NCBI RefSeq assembly: GCF_025821665.1
Contig: NZ_JACKSJ010000104.1
Location: forward strand, 18,272 to 82,271
DNA: 64,000 nt
Direction: 5' to 3'
Source: [Mycobacterium] manitobense
GTDB taxonomy: Bacteria; Actinomycetota; Actinomycetes; Mycobacteriales; Mycobacteriaceae
Under the pieces are notes generated by a model, which saw only the letters and a list, made by a program, of their open reading frames with translations, was not told the origin of the DNA and did not search any database. How positions within the stretch are numbered: the first letter of the stretch is position 1; every line of letters begins with the position of its first letter. This document shows positions 45,375 through 53,858 of the stretch, in pieces. A program made the translations under genes and the position numbers.

Positions 45375-46325
45375 TTGACGCCTTCACAGGATCCCGGGCC
45401 CATCCGGATCGGCACCCGCGGCAGTCTCCTTGCGACCACCCAAGCCGGCTCCATCCGGGACGCGCTGGTGCAGCGCGGGCACCGGGCCGAGCTGGTCATC
45501 ATCTCCACCGACGGCGACCGGTCGTCTGCACCGATCGCGGAGATCGGCGTGGGCGTCTTCACCGCGGCGCTGCGCGACGCGATCGCCGACGGCCGCGTCG
45601 ACATGGCCGTGCATTCCTACAAAGATTTGCCGACCGCGCAGGACGAGCGGTTCGTCATCGCGGCGACACCGCGGCGCGAGGACCCAAGGGACGCCCTGGT
45701 GGCCCGTGACGGGATGGTGCTGGGGGAGTTGCCCGTCGGCTCGGTGATCGGCACGTCGAGCCCGCGGCGGGCGGCGCAGCTTAGAGCACTGGGTCTCGGT
45801 TTGGAAATCCGCCCCCTAAGAGGCAACCTAGATACCAGGTTGAACAGGGTTACAGGCGGTGATCTCGACGGCGTCGTCGTCGCCCGGGCGGGACTGGCTC
45901 GCATCGGACGATTGGGCGATGTCACCGAGACCCTCGAGCCGGTGCAGATGTTGCCGGCGCCGGCTCAGGGGGCGCTCGCGGTGGAATGCCGCGCAGCGGA
46001 TTCCGGGCTGGCGGCGCTGTTGGCGGAGCTCGACGACGCCGACACGCGTGCTGCGGTCACCGCCGAACGGACTCTGCTCGCCGAACTGGAGGCGGGCTGT
46101 TCCGCACCGGTGGGCGCGATCGCGGAAGTGGTCGAGTCCATCGATGAGGAGGGCCACATCTTCGAAGAGCTGTCGCTGCGCGGTTGTGTGGCGACGCTGG
46201 ACGGATCCGACGTGATCCGTGCGTCCGGCATCGGAACTCCGGGTCGGGCCAGGGACCTGGGCGTCTCCGTGGCCTCGGAGCTGTTCGAACTGGGCGCGCG
46301 CGAGCTCATGGCGGATCTCAACTGA
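45375..46325 (+). CDS. hemC: porphobilinogen deaminase (hydroxymethylbilane synthase)
   Basis: It joins four porphobilinogen units to hydroxymethylbilane. It has 316 residues. [15 protein letters not shown] is at 10-24, [13 protein letters not shown] near 80, RGNLDTRL near 150, and the dipyrromethane Cys is in [10 protein letters not shown] (about 242). The start appears to be the rare TTG at 45375, three bases after hemA. Codons around 45779-45860 are strongly unlike the rest of the gene. Confidence 0.95.
   Translation: MTPSQDPGPIRIGTRGSLLATTQAGSIRDALVQRGHRAELVIISTDGDRSSAPIAEIGVGVFTAALRDAIADGRVDMAVHSYKDLPTAQDERFVIAATPRREDPRDALVARDGMVLGELPVGSVIGTSSPRRAAQLRALGLGLEIRPLRGNLDTRLNRVTGGDLDGVVVARAGLARIGRLGDVTETLEPVQMLPAPAQGALAVECRAADSGLAALLAELDDADTRAAVTAERTLLAELEAGCSAPVGAIAEVVESIDEEGHIFEELSLRGCVATLDGSDVIRASGIGTPGRARDLGVSVASELFELGARELMADLN
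45779..45860 (+). other. patch of rare codons inside hemC
   Basis: This stretch uses CTT, AGA, TTG, GAA, CTA, AGA, CTA, GAT, AGG, TTG, AGG, GTT and ACA for residues that the neighbouring genes encode with GC-ending codons. CAACCT (45824-45829) and AGGTTG (45837-45842) form a small dyad within it. The amino acids are the conserved RGNLDTRL region, so the protein is normal. Confidence 0.6.
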
Positions 46326-46350
46326 AGCTGTAGAGCGGAGTGAGCGACAG

Positions 46351-48033
46351 ATGACTCGGCAAGTGGGCGTACGAGGCCGTAAGACGAAGCCCGGCCGCAT
46401 CACGTTCGTGGGCTCAGGCCCGGGGGACCCCGGCCTGCTCACCTCGCGGGCGCAGACCGTGCTCGCCAACGCCGCACTGGTCTTCACCGACCCGGACGTG
46501 CCCGGTGCGGTGCTGGCGCTGGTCGGCACCGCGCTGCCGCCGCCGGCGGGACCGGCACCGGCCGAGGCGCCCGCGCCCACCGACCCGGACTCCAGCGTGG
46601 GCACGGAAACGCCTGCTGCGCAGACGATCCCGGGCGGTCCGGAGGTGCGTCCCGCGCTCGGCGATCCGGCCGAGGTGGCCAAGACGCTGGTCGCCGAGGC
46701 GCGTCACGGCGCCGACGTGGTCCGGCTGGTCTCCGGTGACCCGCTGTCGGTGGACTCCGTCATCACCGAGATCAACACGCTGGCCAAGAGCCACCTGGAC
46801 TTCGAGGTGGTGCCCGGACTGCCGGACACCACCGCCGTTCCGAGCTACGCCGGGCTGCCGCTGGGCTCCACCCACACCGTCGCCGACGTGCGCGGGGACG
46901 TGGACTGGGCCGCGCTGGCCGCCGCACCCGGACCGCTGATCCTGCACGCCACCGCGTCGCACCTGCCTGACGCGGCCCGCACGCTGATCGAGTACGGCCT
47001 GGCCGACGCGACGCCCGCTGTCGTGACCGCCAACGGCACCACCTGCCAGCAGCGCTCGGTGGAGTCGACCCTGAGCGGCCTGATCGACAAGGCGGTGCTG
47101 ACCGCACCCGACGCCAGCGGCGCGCTGTCCCCGCTGACCGGGCCGCTGGTGGTGACCATCGGCAAGACAGTCGCGCACCGCGCCAGGCTGAACTGGTGGG
47201 AGAGCCGCGCGCTGTACGGCTGGACCGTGCTCGTCCCGCGCACCAAGGACCAGGCCGGCGAGATGAGCGACAAGCTGGTCGGCCACGGCGCACTGCCGAT
47301 CGAGGTGCCCACCATCGCCGTCGAGCCGCCGCGCAGTCCCGCGCAGATGGAACGCGCGGTCAAGGGTCTGGTGGACGGCCGGTTCCAGTGGGTGGTGTTC
47401 ACCTCCACCAACGCCGTGCGTGCGGTGTGGGAGAAGTTCAACGAGTTCGGCCTCGACGCCCGGGCGTTCTCCGGCGTCAAGATCGCCTGCGTCGGACAGG
47501 CCACCGCGGACAAGGTGCGCGCGTTCGGCATCAACCCCGAGCTGGTGCCGACCGGCGAGCAGTCCTCCCTCGGCCTGCTCGACGACTTCCCGCCGTATGA
47601 CGAGATCTTCGACCCGGTGAACCGGGTGCTGCTGCCGCGCGCGGACATCGCCACCGAGACGCTGGCCGAGGGCCTGCGCGAGCGCGGCTGGGAGATCGAG
47701 GACGTCACCGCGTACCGGACGGTGCGTGCCGCACCGCCGCCGGCGCACACCCGCGAGATGATCAAGACCGGCGGCTTCGACGCGGTCTGCTTCACCTCGA
47801 GCTCGACGGTGCGCAACCTGGTCGGCATCGCAGGCAAGCCGCACGCCCGCACCATCGTCGCGTGCATCGGGCCCAAGACCGCGGAGACCGCGGCGGAATT
47901 CGGACTGCGCGTCGATGTGCAGCCCGAGATCGCCGCGGTGGGTCCGCTGGTCGACGCGCTCGCCGAGCATGCGGCGCGGCTGCGTGCCGAGGGCGCGCTG
48001 CCCCCGCCGCGTAAGAAGAGCCGCCGGCGGTAG
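46351..48033 (+). CDS. hemD: uroporphyrinogen-III methyltransferase / synthase fusion
   Basis: This 560-residue protein has an N-terminal SAM-dependent uroporphyrinogen methyltransferase-like domain (ITFVGSGPGDPGLLT, about residues 16-30, then LVSGDPLSVDS). It has a C-terminal uroporphyrinogen-III synthase domain (about 285-545: VLVPRTKDQAGEMSDKL, VFTSTNAVRAV). The first domain contains an Ala/Pro-rich insert near residues 65-95. The ATG at 46351 is the start closest to the SAM domain. It acts after hemC. Confidence 0.92.
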   Translation: MTRQVGVRGRKTKPGRITFVGSGPGDPGLLTSRAQTVLANAALVFTDPDVPGAVLALVGTALPPPAGPAPAEAPAPTDPDSSVGTETPAAQTIPGGPEVRPALGDPAEVAKTLVAEARHGADVVRLVSGDPLSVDSVITEINTLAKSHLDFEVVPGLPDTTAVPSYAGLPLGSTHTVADVRGDVDWAALAAAPGPLILHATASHLPDAARTLIEYGLADATPAVVTANGTTCQQRSVESTLSGLIDKAVLTAPDASGALSPLTGPLVVTIGKTVAHRARLNWWESRALYGWTVLVPRTKDQAGEMSDKLVGHGALPIEVPTIAVEPPRSPAQMERAVKGLVDGRFQWVVFTSTNAVRAVWEKFNEFGLDARAFSGVKIACVGQATADKVRAFGINPELVPTGEQSSLGLLDDFPPYDEIFDPVNRVLLPRADIATETLAEGLRERGWEIEDVTAYRTVRAAPPPAHTREMIKTGGFDAVCFTSSSTVRNLVGIAGKPHARTIVACIGPKTAETAAEFGLRVDVQPEIAAVGPLVDALAEHAARLRAEGALPPPRKKSRRR

Positions 48034-48035
48034 CG

Positions 48036-49016
48036 GTGGCCTTCCCCCGGCACCGGCCGAGGAGGTTGCGCTCGACGCCGGCCATGCGCCGGCTGGTGGC
48101 GCAGACGTCCCTGGAGCCACGGCACCTGGTGTTGCCGATGTTCGTCGCCGACGGCATCGATGAGCCGCGTCCCATCTCCTCCATGCCGGGCGTCTTCCAG
48201 CACACCAGGGACTCGCTGCGGCGGGCGGCCGCGGACGCGGTGGCGGCCGGGGTGGGTGGCCTGATGCTGTTCGGGGTGCCCCGCGACGAGGACAAGGACC
48301 CGCTGGGCTCGGCCGGGTCGGCGCCCGACGGCGTGCTCAACGCCGCGCTGCGGGACCTGGCCACCGACCTCGGTGAGCAGACCGTGCTGATGGCCGACAC
48401 CTGCCTCGACGAGTTCACCGATCACGGGCACTGCGGGGTGGTCGACGAACGCGGCAGGGTGGACAACGACCTGACCAATGAGCGATACGTGAAACTTGCT
48501 GTGGCGCAGGCGGATGCGGGCGCCCACGTCGTCGGCCCGAGCGGCATGATGGACGGTCAGGTGGCCGCCATCCGCGACGGACTCGACGCCGCCGGGCACA
48601 CCGACACCGCCATCCTGGCCTACGCCGCCAAGTTCGCGTCCGGCTTCTACGGCCCGTTCCGCGAGGCCGTGGCATCCAGCCTGCAGGGCGACCGGCGCAC
48701 GTACCAGCAGGAGCCCGGCAACGCCAGGGAGGCGCTGCACGAGGTGCGACTCGACATCGACGAGGGCGCCGACATCGTGATGGTCAAGCCGGCGATGAGC
48801 TATCTCGACGTGGTGCGGGCCGCCGCCGACATCTCGCCGGTACCGGTGGCGGCCTATCAGGTGTCCGGTGAGTACGCGATGATCTGCGCCGCCGCGGCCA
48901 ACGGCTGGATCGACGAACGCACCGTCGCGCTGGAGACGCTCACCGGGATCAGGCGCGCCGGCGCCGACCTCGTCCTCACGTACTGGGCGGCCGACGTGGC
49001 CGGCTGGCTGGCGTGA
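48036..49016 (+). CDS. hemB: delta-aminolevulinic acid dehydratase (porphobilinogen synthase)
   Basis: It condenses two 5-aminolevulinates to porphobilinogen. It has 326 residues. Two catalytic Lys are in YAAKFASGFYGPFR (about 197) and IVMVKPAMSYLD (about 250). The metal loop reads DTCLDEFTDHGHCG, with Asp in place of the middle Cys of classical zinc enzymes. GTG at 48036, two bases after hemD. In biosynthetic order it acts before hemC. Confidence 0.96.
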   Translation: MAFPRHRPRRLRSTPAMRRLVAQTSLEPRHLVLPMFVADGIDEPRPISSMPGVFQHTRDSLRRAAADAVAAGVGGLMLFGVPRDEDKDPLGSAGSAPDGVLNAALRDLATDLGEQTVLMADTCLDEFTDHGHCGVVDERGRVDNDLTNERYVKLAVAQADAGAHVVGPSGMMDGQVAAIRDGLDAAGHTDTAILAYAAKFASGFYGPFREAVASSLQGDRRTYQQEPGNAREALHEVRLDIDEGADIVMVKPAMSYLDVVRAAADISPVPVAAYQVSGEYAMICAAAANGWIDERTVALETLTGIRRAGADLVLTYWAADVAGWLA

Positions 49017-49417
49017 CGGAGACGACCGACCGGCCGCCTGACGTCGACACCGGATTCTGGCTGTGGATGGTCGCGCTGCCGCTGATGGTGATCGGCTACG
49101 TGGTGGACGTCGTGGTGTCGCCGGTGGGCCCGGCGGTGCTGCGGTACGCCTCGGCGGGCCTGGTGGCGGTGGTGCTGTCCGCGGTGGTGGTGACGTTCCT
49201 GATCCTGATGCGCTCCGGCTACCGCTGGGCGCGCACGCTGCTGACCGGTGGCGCCGTGGCCTCGGTGGTGTACGCCGCGGCGAACCTGTTCACCACCGAA
49301 CGGGAGACCCCCGCGGCGTTGCTGTACGCCGTCGCCACCATCGTCGGGTCGGTGCTGATCGGCGGCGGGATCTTCCTCCTGCACCGCAAGGACGCCCACG
49401 GCTGGTTCACCCGGTGA
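49013..49417 (+). CDS. small membrane protein (Rv0513 type)
   Basis: This 134-residue protein has four predicted membrane segments (about residues 16-36, 42-64, 73-90 and 100-117). It is coupled to hemB by a GTGA overlap. It could be an accessory to the heme genes only by position; no motif indicates a function. Confidence 0.75.
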   Translation: MTETTDRPPDVDTGFWLWMVALPLMVIGYVVDVVVSPVGPAVLRYASAGLVAVVLSAVVVTFLILMRSGYRWARTLLTGGAVASVVYAAANLFTTERETPAALLYAVATIVGSVLIGGGIFLLHRKDAHGWFTR

Positions 49418-49435
49418 ACCGTTAGGCTGGCCCGG

Positions 49436-49885
49436 ATGTCGGCACCGCAGCAGCCCCTGAGCAGACCACGCATCGTCGACGTGGCGTTCTGGCTGCTCGC
49501 CGTCGGCGCGGTCGTCCTCATCGGCGGTGGCATGCTGGCGGCCACGGTGAGCTTCGACGCGGCCCGCGGCGCGATCGACTCGGCCGTCTCGGACGAGCAG
49601 GTCCGCCAGTACCTCCTGCTCTACCGCGGGATGGGGATCGGGTCGGTGCTCAGCGGCGTCGGGCTGGCCTTCCTGGCCGGTCGGACCCGGGGCGGCGATG
49701 CGCGGTTCCGTCGCGCCACCATCGGTCTCGGGTTGGCGGTCACGGTGCTCCTCGCGATCCTGGCCTTCGTGTTCGCCATCGCTCAACCGGTCACCCTGGC
49801 GGCGGTCCTGCCGATCGTGGCCGGAGTGATCCTGTTGACCCGCCCGGCTTCGTCGGCCTGGTACACCGCGAAGGACCCAACGTGA
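49436..49885 (+). CDS. membrane protein (Rv0514-like position)
   Basis: This 149-residue protein has four predicted membrane segments: VAFWLLAVGAVVLIGGGML (about 15-33), SVLSGVGLAFLAG, LGLAVTVLLAILAFVFAI and VTLAAVLPIVAGVILL. TAGGCT (49423-49428) is 7 bases before the ATG, so it may start its own leaderless transcript. Its stop overlaps the next gene. Confidence 0.75.
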   Translation: MSAPQQPLSRPRIVDVAFWLLAVGAVVLIGGGMLAATVSFDAARGAIDSAVSDEQVRQYLLLYRGMGIGSVLSGVGLAFLAGRTRGGDARFRRATIGLGLAVTVLLAILAFVFAIAQPVTLAAVLPIVAGVILLTRPASSAWYTAKDPT

Positions 49886-50358
49886 GCGACAACGCCGCGC
49901 CCGTGCAGGTGCTGTTCCGCGAACCCGGAGCCAGCTGGTGGTGGCTGCTCGCCGGTCCCGTGGCCGGGGTGACGATGGCCATGATCCAGCTGTCGGCGGG
50001 CTACGGGATGCAACCCCTGGTGCCCGGGATGTTCCTCGTGCTCGTGACCGGCTTCCTCGCCATCCAGGTGAAGGCCGCGCGTATCCACACCTCGGTCGAA
50101 TTGACGCCGTTGACCCTGCGGCAGGGCGCCGAGACCATCCAGATCGTCGACATCGTGCGGATCTTCCCACCCGCGGAGGGCAGGGAGATCCTGCCGTGGC
50201 AGTCCTCGCGCGCGCTCGGCGAACTCACCGGGGTGCCGCGGGGCCGCACCGGTATCGGCCTCAAGCTCAGCGGCGGCCGCCATGCCCAGGCGTGGGCGCG
50301 ACGGCACGCCGATCTGCGTGCGGCGCTGACCGGTCTGGTCGGCGAGCAGGCGGCGTGA
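49882..50358 (+). CDS. membrane protein, DUF3093-like
   Basis: This 158-residue protein has two N-terminal membrane segments (about residues 18-36 and 40-60). A soluble domain follows with VELTPLTLRQGAETIQIVDI and PWQSSRALGELTGVPRGRTG, like the DUF3093 group. The GTG at 49882 overlaps the previous stop and its stop overlaps the next GTG. Function unknown. Confidence 0.72.
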   Translation: MSDNAAPVQVLFREPGASWWWLLAGPVAGVTMAMIQLSAGYGMQPLVPGMFLVLVTGFLAIQVKAARIHTSVELTPLTLRQGAETIQIVDIVRIFPPAEGREILPWQSSRALGELTGVPRGRTGIGLKLSGGRHAQAWARRHADLRAALTGLVGEQAA

Positions 50359-50591
50359 GGGCGCGCCTGCGGGCGACGGTCGAGCTGGTGCTGGCCGGTG
50401 TCGCCGCCGTCGGATGTGTGCTGAGCTGGCTCTCGGCCCGCTCGACGGTGGTGGTGGCTCCCGTCGTCGCGGGCGAGCCGGCGACCTCCCAGCCGGTGTA
50501 CTCGGCCCCGGCGCTGGTGCTGGCGCTGCTGCTGGCGACCGTGGCCGGCGTGCTGGCGGTGCTCGCCGTCGCGCGGATGCGGCGCCGCTGA
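50355..50591 (+). CDS. small two-TM membrane protein
   Basis: This 78-residue protein has membrane segments VELVLAGVAAVGCVLSWL (about 8-25) and ALVLALLLATVAGVLAVLAV (about 52-71), joined by a short exported loop and ending in basic residues. The GTG at 50355 overlaps the preceding stop (GTGA). The frame is open upstream, but this start gives the tight operon spacing. Function unknown. Confidence 0.68.
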   Translation: MRARLRATVELVLAGVAAVGCVLSWLSARSTVVVAPVVAGEPATSQPVYSAPALVLALLLATVAGVLAVLAVARMRRR

Positions 50592-50618
50592 CCTCGGGTG
50601 AGCCCCGTCACAGCGCTG

Positions 50619-50646
50619 TTGGTACAAAGTGCAAAATCTGTAACAC
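50619..50646 (+). promoter_or_regulatory. promoter of oxygenase gene, probably leaderless
   Basis: TTGGTA (50619-50624) and TAACAC (50641-50646) are 16 bp apart. The -10 ends 8 bases before the ATG at 50655, so transcription should begin at or next to the start codon. GTACA and TGTAAC flank the spacer as a weak dyad. Confidence 0.5.
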
Positions 50647-50654
50647 TGTTCCTC

Positions 50655-51533
50655 ATGACCGAGCTGGCCGAGAACGACGCCGCGAACGACACGCTCCCCG
50701 ACGCGCTCCCACTGGGGCCGCAGTCGCTGGTGTGGCGGTACTTCGGCGACAACCGGATGTACCTGATCGGGCCGCGGCCCGCCGTGCTGCAGAACATGCT
50801 CGCCGAACTCGGCCAGGGCGTGCTCGACCATTCGGTGTTCTTCGACGACACCGCCGCGCGGGTGAAGCGGTCGCTGCCGCCGATCTTCATGACGGTGTAC
50901 GGCGCCGACGACGCCAACGAGGGCTTCAACGTGCGCGACTTCCACCACGACATCAAGGGCGAGATGCCCGACGGCCGCAGGTACCACGCGCTGGACCCTG
51001 AGACGTACTTCTGGGCACATGCCACGTTCCTCGAGCAGGTGCTGTACTTCGCCGACACCTTCGTCAAGAAGTTGTCGCAGGCCGAGAAGGAACAGATCTA
51101 CGCCGAGTCCAAGACCTGGTACCGCCGCTACGGCGTGAGTGACCGGCCCATGCCCGCCGACTACGCCGAGTTCGAGCGCTACTGGCAGCGGATGCTCGAC
51201 GAGACCGTCGTCGCGCACAAGACGGCCCAATACGGCGTCGGCTACGTCACCAAGGGGTTCCCCTGCCCCAAGGGCGTTCATCCGGCCGTGTGGCGGGTGG
51301 TGTCGGTAGCGTTCGATCCGCTCGCGGCCTTCCTGACGACCGGTGGTCTGCCGCCGCAGGCACGCCGGCTGCTCGGGCTGCCGTGGTCGGACCGACAGGA
51401 GCGCCGGTATCAGCGCTTCGCCGCGCTGTGGCGGTCACGGCCGGTCAACTGGCTGTGGGACCGGCTGCCGATGTCGGTGCGCTACAACAAGTACGCACAA
51501 CAGGGCTACTCCCGTGCCGGCGCAGGCGCCTGA
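50655..51533 (+). CDS. MpaB/latex-clearing-type oxygenase family protein (DUF2236)
   Basis: This 292-residue all-helical DUF2236 protein has the family stretches [20 protein letters not shown] (about 22-41), [17 protein letters not shown] (about 118) with a candidate heme-ligand His, and an [11 protein letters not shown] segment. Relatives are heme-dependent oxygenases such as MpaB and rubber oxygenase. The substrate here is unknown. The ATG at 50655 fits a leaderless promoter. The next gene, a TetR regulator, starts within its last 20 bases. Confidence 0.8.
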   Translation: MTELAENDAANDTLPDALPLGPQSLVWRYFGDNRMYLIGPRPAVLQNMLAELGQGVLDHSVFFDDTAARVKRSLPPIFMTVYGADDANEGFNVRDFHHDIKGEMPDGRRYHALDPETYFWAHATFLEQVLYFADTFVKKLSQAEKEQIYAESKTWYRRYGVSDRPMPADYAEFERYWQRMLDETVVAHKTAQYGVGYVTKGFPCPKGVHPAVWRVVSVAFDPLAAFLTTGGLPPQARRLLGLPWSDRQERRYQRFAALWRSRPVNWLWDRLPMSVRYNKYAQQGYSRAGAGA

Positions 51534-52113
51534 CCCGGCCACCGAGGCCGTCCTCGACGCGGCCGTCGCCGAGTTCGAGCAGCACGGCTTCCGCCGGGTC
51601 GCCCTCGACGACGTGGCCCGCCGCGCAGGGGTCAGCCGCACCACCATCTACCGGCGGTTCGCCAATCGCGACGAACTGGTGGCCGCGGTCGTCGAGCGGG
51701 AGAATCTCGCGCTGTTCGCCGACATCGCCGCCGAACTCGCCCGGTCGGGCCCCCAGGCGAACTATTACGTCGAGGCGTTCGTGCTGTCGATCCAGCGCTT
51801 CCGTACCCACCGGGTGCTGCAACGGATGATGACCGACGAACCCGGCTTCGTGATGGCGCTGGCACATCAGCACTGGGCCGCCGCGATCGAGCGGATGGCC
51901 GAGGCGCTGCGGGTGATCTTCCCGGCGGGGTTCGCCGACCGGATCGGGCCGCAGGCCGTCAACGAGTTGGCCGACACGATCCTGCGCTACGCCGCCATGG
52001 TGCTGCTGCTGCCGGGCGCCGCACCGCTCGACACCGACGACGATCTGCGCGCATTCGCCACTCGGCACTTCCTGCCCAGCCTGCCCGCCGCGCTGCGAGC
52101 CGTTCCCGCCTGA
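51514..52113 (+). CDS. TetR-family regulator
   Basis: This 199-residue protein has the [24 protein letters not shown] at about residues 28-48 and a helical C-terminal ligand domain. It overlaps the oxygenase gene by 20 bases. It probably controls that gene and itself. The GTG at 51514 is the closest start before the HTH. The ligand is unknown. Confidence 0.85.
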   Translation: MPAQAPDPATEAVLDAAVAEFEQHGFRRVALDDVARRAGVSRTTIYRRFANRDELVAAVVERENLALFADIAAELARSGPQANYYVEAFVLSIQRFRTHRVLQRMMTDEPGFVMALAHQHWAAAIERMAEALRVIFPAGFADRIGPQAVNELADTILRYAAMVLLLPGAAPLDTDDDLRAFATRHFLPSLPAALRAVPA

Positions 52114-52158
52114 CCAGCTTCCTGTTTCCTGGCTCACACTTTCGGGCAGTCTGCAGCC

Positions 52159-52524
52159 ATGGCTACCGAACAACAGGAACAGCAGGATCAGAGCGACAAC
52201 GCCGACGGCGACCAGCAGGAACAGCAGGATCAGAGCAACAGCGCCGACGGCGACCAGCAAAACGTCGAGAAGAACGACGCCGGCCAGTTGACCGAGAAAC
52301 CCGAGGTCACCGACGAGCACAAGGAAAAGGCCAAGGAGATGCGCAAGGCCTACGAAGAGGATCTGGAGACCACCACGCTGCCCGGCAGCGACGGCACGGT
52401 CTCCGGGACCGCGGTCTCCGACTGGGTCGACGAGAAGGACAAGGGAAACATCGAGACCTCCGCCGAGGAGGGCAAGGTCGAGTACCGGAAGTCCGACGAG
52501 TTCAAGAAGCTCCAGGAGGGCTGA
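52159..52524 (+). CDS. acidic, Gln-rich hypothetical protein
   Basis: This 121-residue protein is highly acidic and lacks hydrophobic segments. The N-terminus has a 14-residue tandem duplication (QEQQDQSDNADGDQ then QEQQDQSNSADGDQ). The rest is Lys/Glu-rich helix with DGTVSGTAVSDWVDEKDK. It looks intrinsically disordered, like small desiccation or stress proteins, but no family is recognised. ATG at 52159. Confidence 0.65.
   Translation: MATEQQEQQDQSDNADGDQQEQQDQSNSADGDQQNVEKNDAGQLTEKPEVTDEHKEKAKEMRKAYEEDLETTTLPGSDGTVSGTAVSDWVDEKDKGNIETSAEEGKVEYRKSDEFKKLQEG
52174..52257 (+). repeat. 42-bp tandem duplication in coding sequence
   Basis: Two 42-bp units (52174-52215 and 52216-52257) differ at only two positions, GACAAC versus AACAGC. 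They encode the Gln/Asp-rich repeat of the acidic protein. In-frame unit number could vary between strains. Confidence 0.8.
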
Positions 52525-52542
52525 CGTCCTAGAGTGGGCGCC

Positions 52543-53034
52543 GTGACGGCCCTGGACCGCATCGCCCCCGAGTTCGTCGAGATGGCCCACGCGATCGTGT
52601 GGGCGTCGGTGGCCACGGTCGGTCCCGACGGCCGGCCCCGCACTCGCATCCTGCATCCGATCTGGGAATGGGACGGCACGGATCTGGTCGGGTGGATCGC
52701 GACGTCACCCACTCCGCTGAAGGAATCGCACCTCGCGGCGCATCCCGATGTCTCGGTGAGCTACTGGACAACCACGCATGACACCTGCAGCGCCGAATGC
52801 GCCGCCGAGTGGGTCTTCGATGACGAGCGCCGCACCAGGGTCTGGCAGCTGTTCGAGAACGGACCCGAACCGGTCGGTTACGACCCGGCGATCATCGAAC
52901 CGTGGCGCGACGGGCCCACATCCGCGGCGTTCGCGGCGTGGCGGCTGACGCCGTACCGGCTGCGCGTGATGCCCGGCACCGTGATGACGCAGGGCGAGCG
53001 GCACCGGCTGCTCACCTGGTCCGCGGGCGGCTAG
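52543..53034 (+). CDS. pyridoxamine 5'-phosphate oxidase-fold protein
   Basis: This 163-residue protein has a split-barrel flavin-binding fold: WASVATVGPDGRPRTRILHP (about 19-38), ESHLAAHPDVSVSYW and the C-terminal LTPYRLRVM. Such proteins often bind F420 or FMN in mycobacteria. The cofactor cannot be read here. TAGAGT (52530-52535) lies 7 bases before this GTG, favouring it over GTG 52534. Confidence 0.8.
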   Translation: MTALDRIAPEFVEMAHAIVWASVATVGPDGRPRTRILHPIWEWDGTDLVGWIATSPTPLKESHLAAHPDVSVSYWTTTHDTCSAECAAEWVFDDERRTRVWQLFENGPEPVGYDPAIIEPWRDGPTSAAFAAWRLTPYRLRVMPGTVMTQGERHRLLTWSAGG

Positions 53035-53771
53035 TCCTGGGCCGTCGGCCTGATGGTGAGGTCACCGATCTCGACGTCGTGTGGCTGCTCCACGGCGAAC
53101 GCGATCGCCCGCGCGACGGCGTCGGGGGGCATCCCGAAGTCCTCCATGGCACCGCGGACACGGCTGCGCAGAGCGACGTCATCGATCGAGCTGTCCAATT
53201 CGGTGTTCACGTAGCCCGGAGAGATCGACGTGGTCCGCACGACGCCGTCCGTGGACTCCGTACGCAGCCCTTCCATCACCGTGCGTACCGCGTTCTTCGT
53301 CGCCGCATAGACCGCCATCGTCGGCACGATCTTCAGGCCGGCGGTCGAGACCGTCGTGACCAAGTGCCCGCGGCCCTGCCTGCGGAAGATCGGCAGGACC
53401 GCCGCCACGCTGTTGAGCACCCCCCGCAGATTGACGTCGATCATCGCCGACCAGCCGTCGACGTCGAGGTCGCTCATCGGCCCGATCTTGCTGATGCCGG
53501 CGTTGCTGACGAGCACGTCGACCGCGCCGAAGTCGCGAACCCCCGTCTCGGCGAGTTCCCGCACATCGCCGGGGCGCGTCACGTCGGTCGCCCGGGACAC
53601 CGCCGTCCCGCCTGCGGACCGGATGTCGCCGACGAGCCGGTCCAACCGCTCGGTGCGCCTGGATCCCAGCACCACGGAGGCGCCGCGTTCCGCAAGGAGC
53701 CGGGCGGTCGCCTCCCCGATGCCGCTGCTGGCGCCGGTGATGACGACGACTTTCCCTGCAATGCCCGACAC
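53031..53771 (-). CDS. short-chain dehydrogenase/reductase
   Basis: A classical SDR of 246 residues with VITGASSGIGEAT (about 9-21), SNAGI (about 84) and the active-site YAATK (about 152). Substrate unknown. GTG start at 53771. It is divergent from a TetR gene, with two matching palindromes between, so it is a likely target of that regulator. Its 3' end overlaps the flavin-fold gene by 4 bases on the opposite strand. Confidence 0.87.
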   Translation of the reverse strand: MSGIAGKVVVITGASSGIGEATARLLAERGASVVLGSRRTERLDRLVGDIRSAGGTAVSRATDVTRPGDVRELAETGVRDFGAVDVLVSNAGISKIGPMSDLDVDGWSAMIDVNLRGVLNSVAAVLPIFRRQGRGHLVTTVSTAGLKIVPTMAVYAATKNAVRTVMEGLRTESTDGVVRTTSISPGYVNTELDSSIDDVALRSRVRGAMEDFGMPPDAVARAIAFAVEQPHDVEIGDLTIRPTAQD

Positions 53772-53789
53772 AACGGCCTCCTCGACTAA

Positions 53790-53840
53790 AGTGGACACGT
53801 ATCCGGTTACGGAATCCACCGTAGCGGACACATGTCCGCT
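53790..53840. promoter_or_regulatory. twin TetR operators between SDR and TetR genes
   Basis: AGCGGACA-CA-TGTCCGCT (53823-53840) has perfect 8-bp arms. AGTGGACA-CG-TATCCGGT (53790-53807) is an imperfect copy. Both fit GYGGACACRTRTCCG and lie 33 bp apart in the divergent gap, one nearer each gene. This is the classic layout for a TetR that represses both itself and its neighbour. Confidence 0.7.
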
Positions 53841-53858
53841 TAGCCAGTCTGGGGGAGT

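Noticed and set aside
45779..45825. tRNA-like stretches (TAGAGCAC and GGTTTGGAAATCC) inside hemC
   Set aside because: They resemble D-arm and T-arm pieces, but no acceptor stem, anticodon arm or CCA can be drawn, and the bases encode conserved hemC residues.
46414..48740. Long minus-strand frames opposite hemD and hemB
   Set aside because: Repetitive Arg/Gly/His composition typical of reverse frames of high-GC genes; no start signals or domains.
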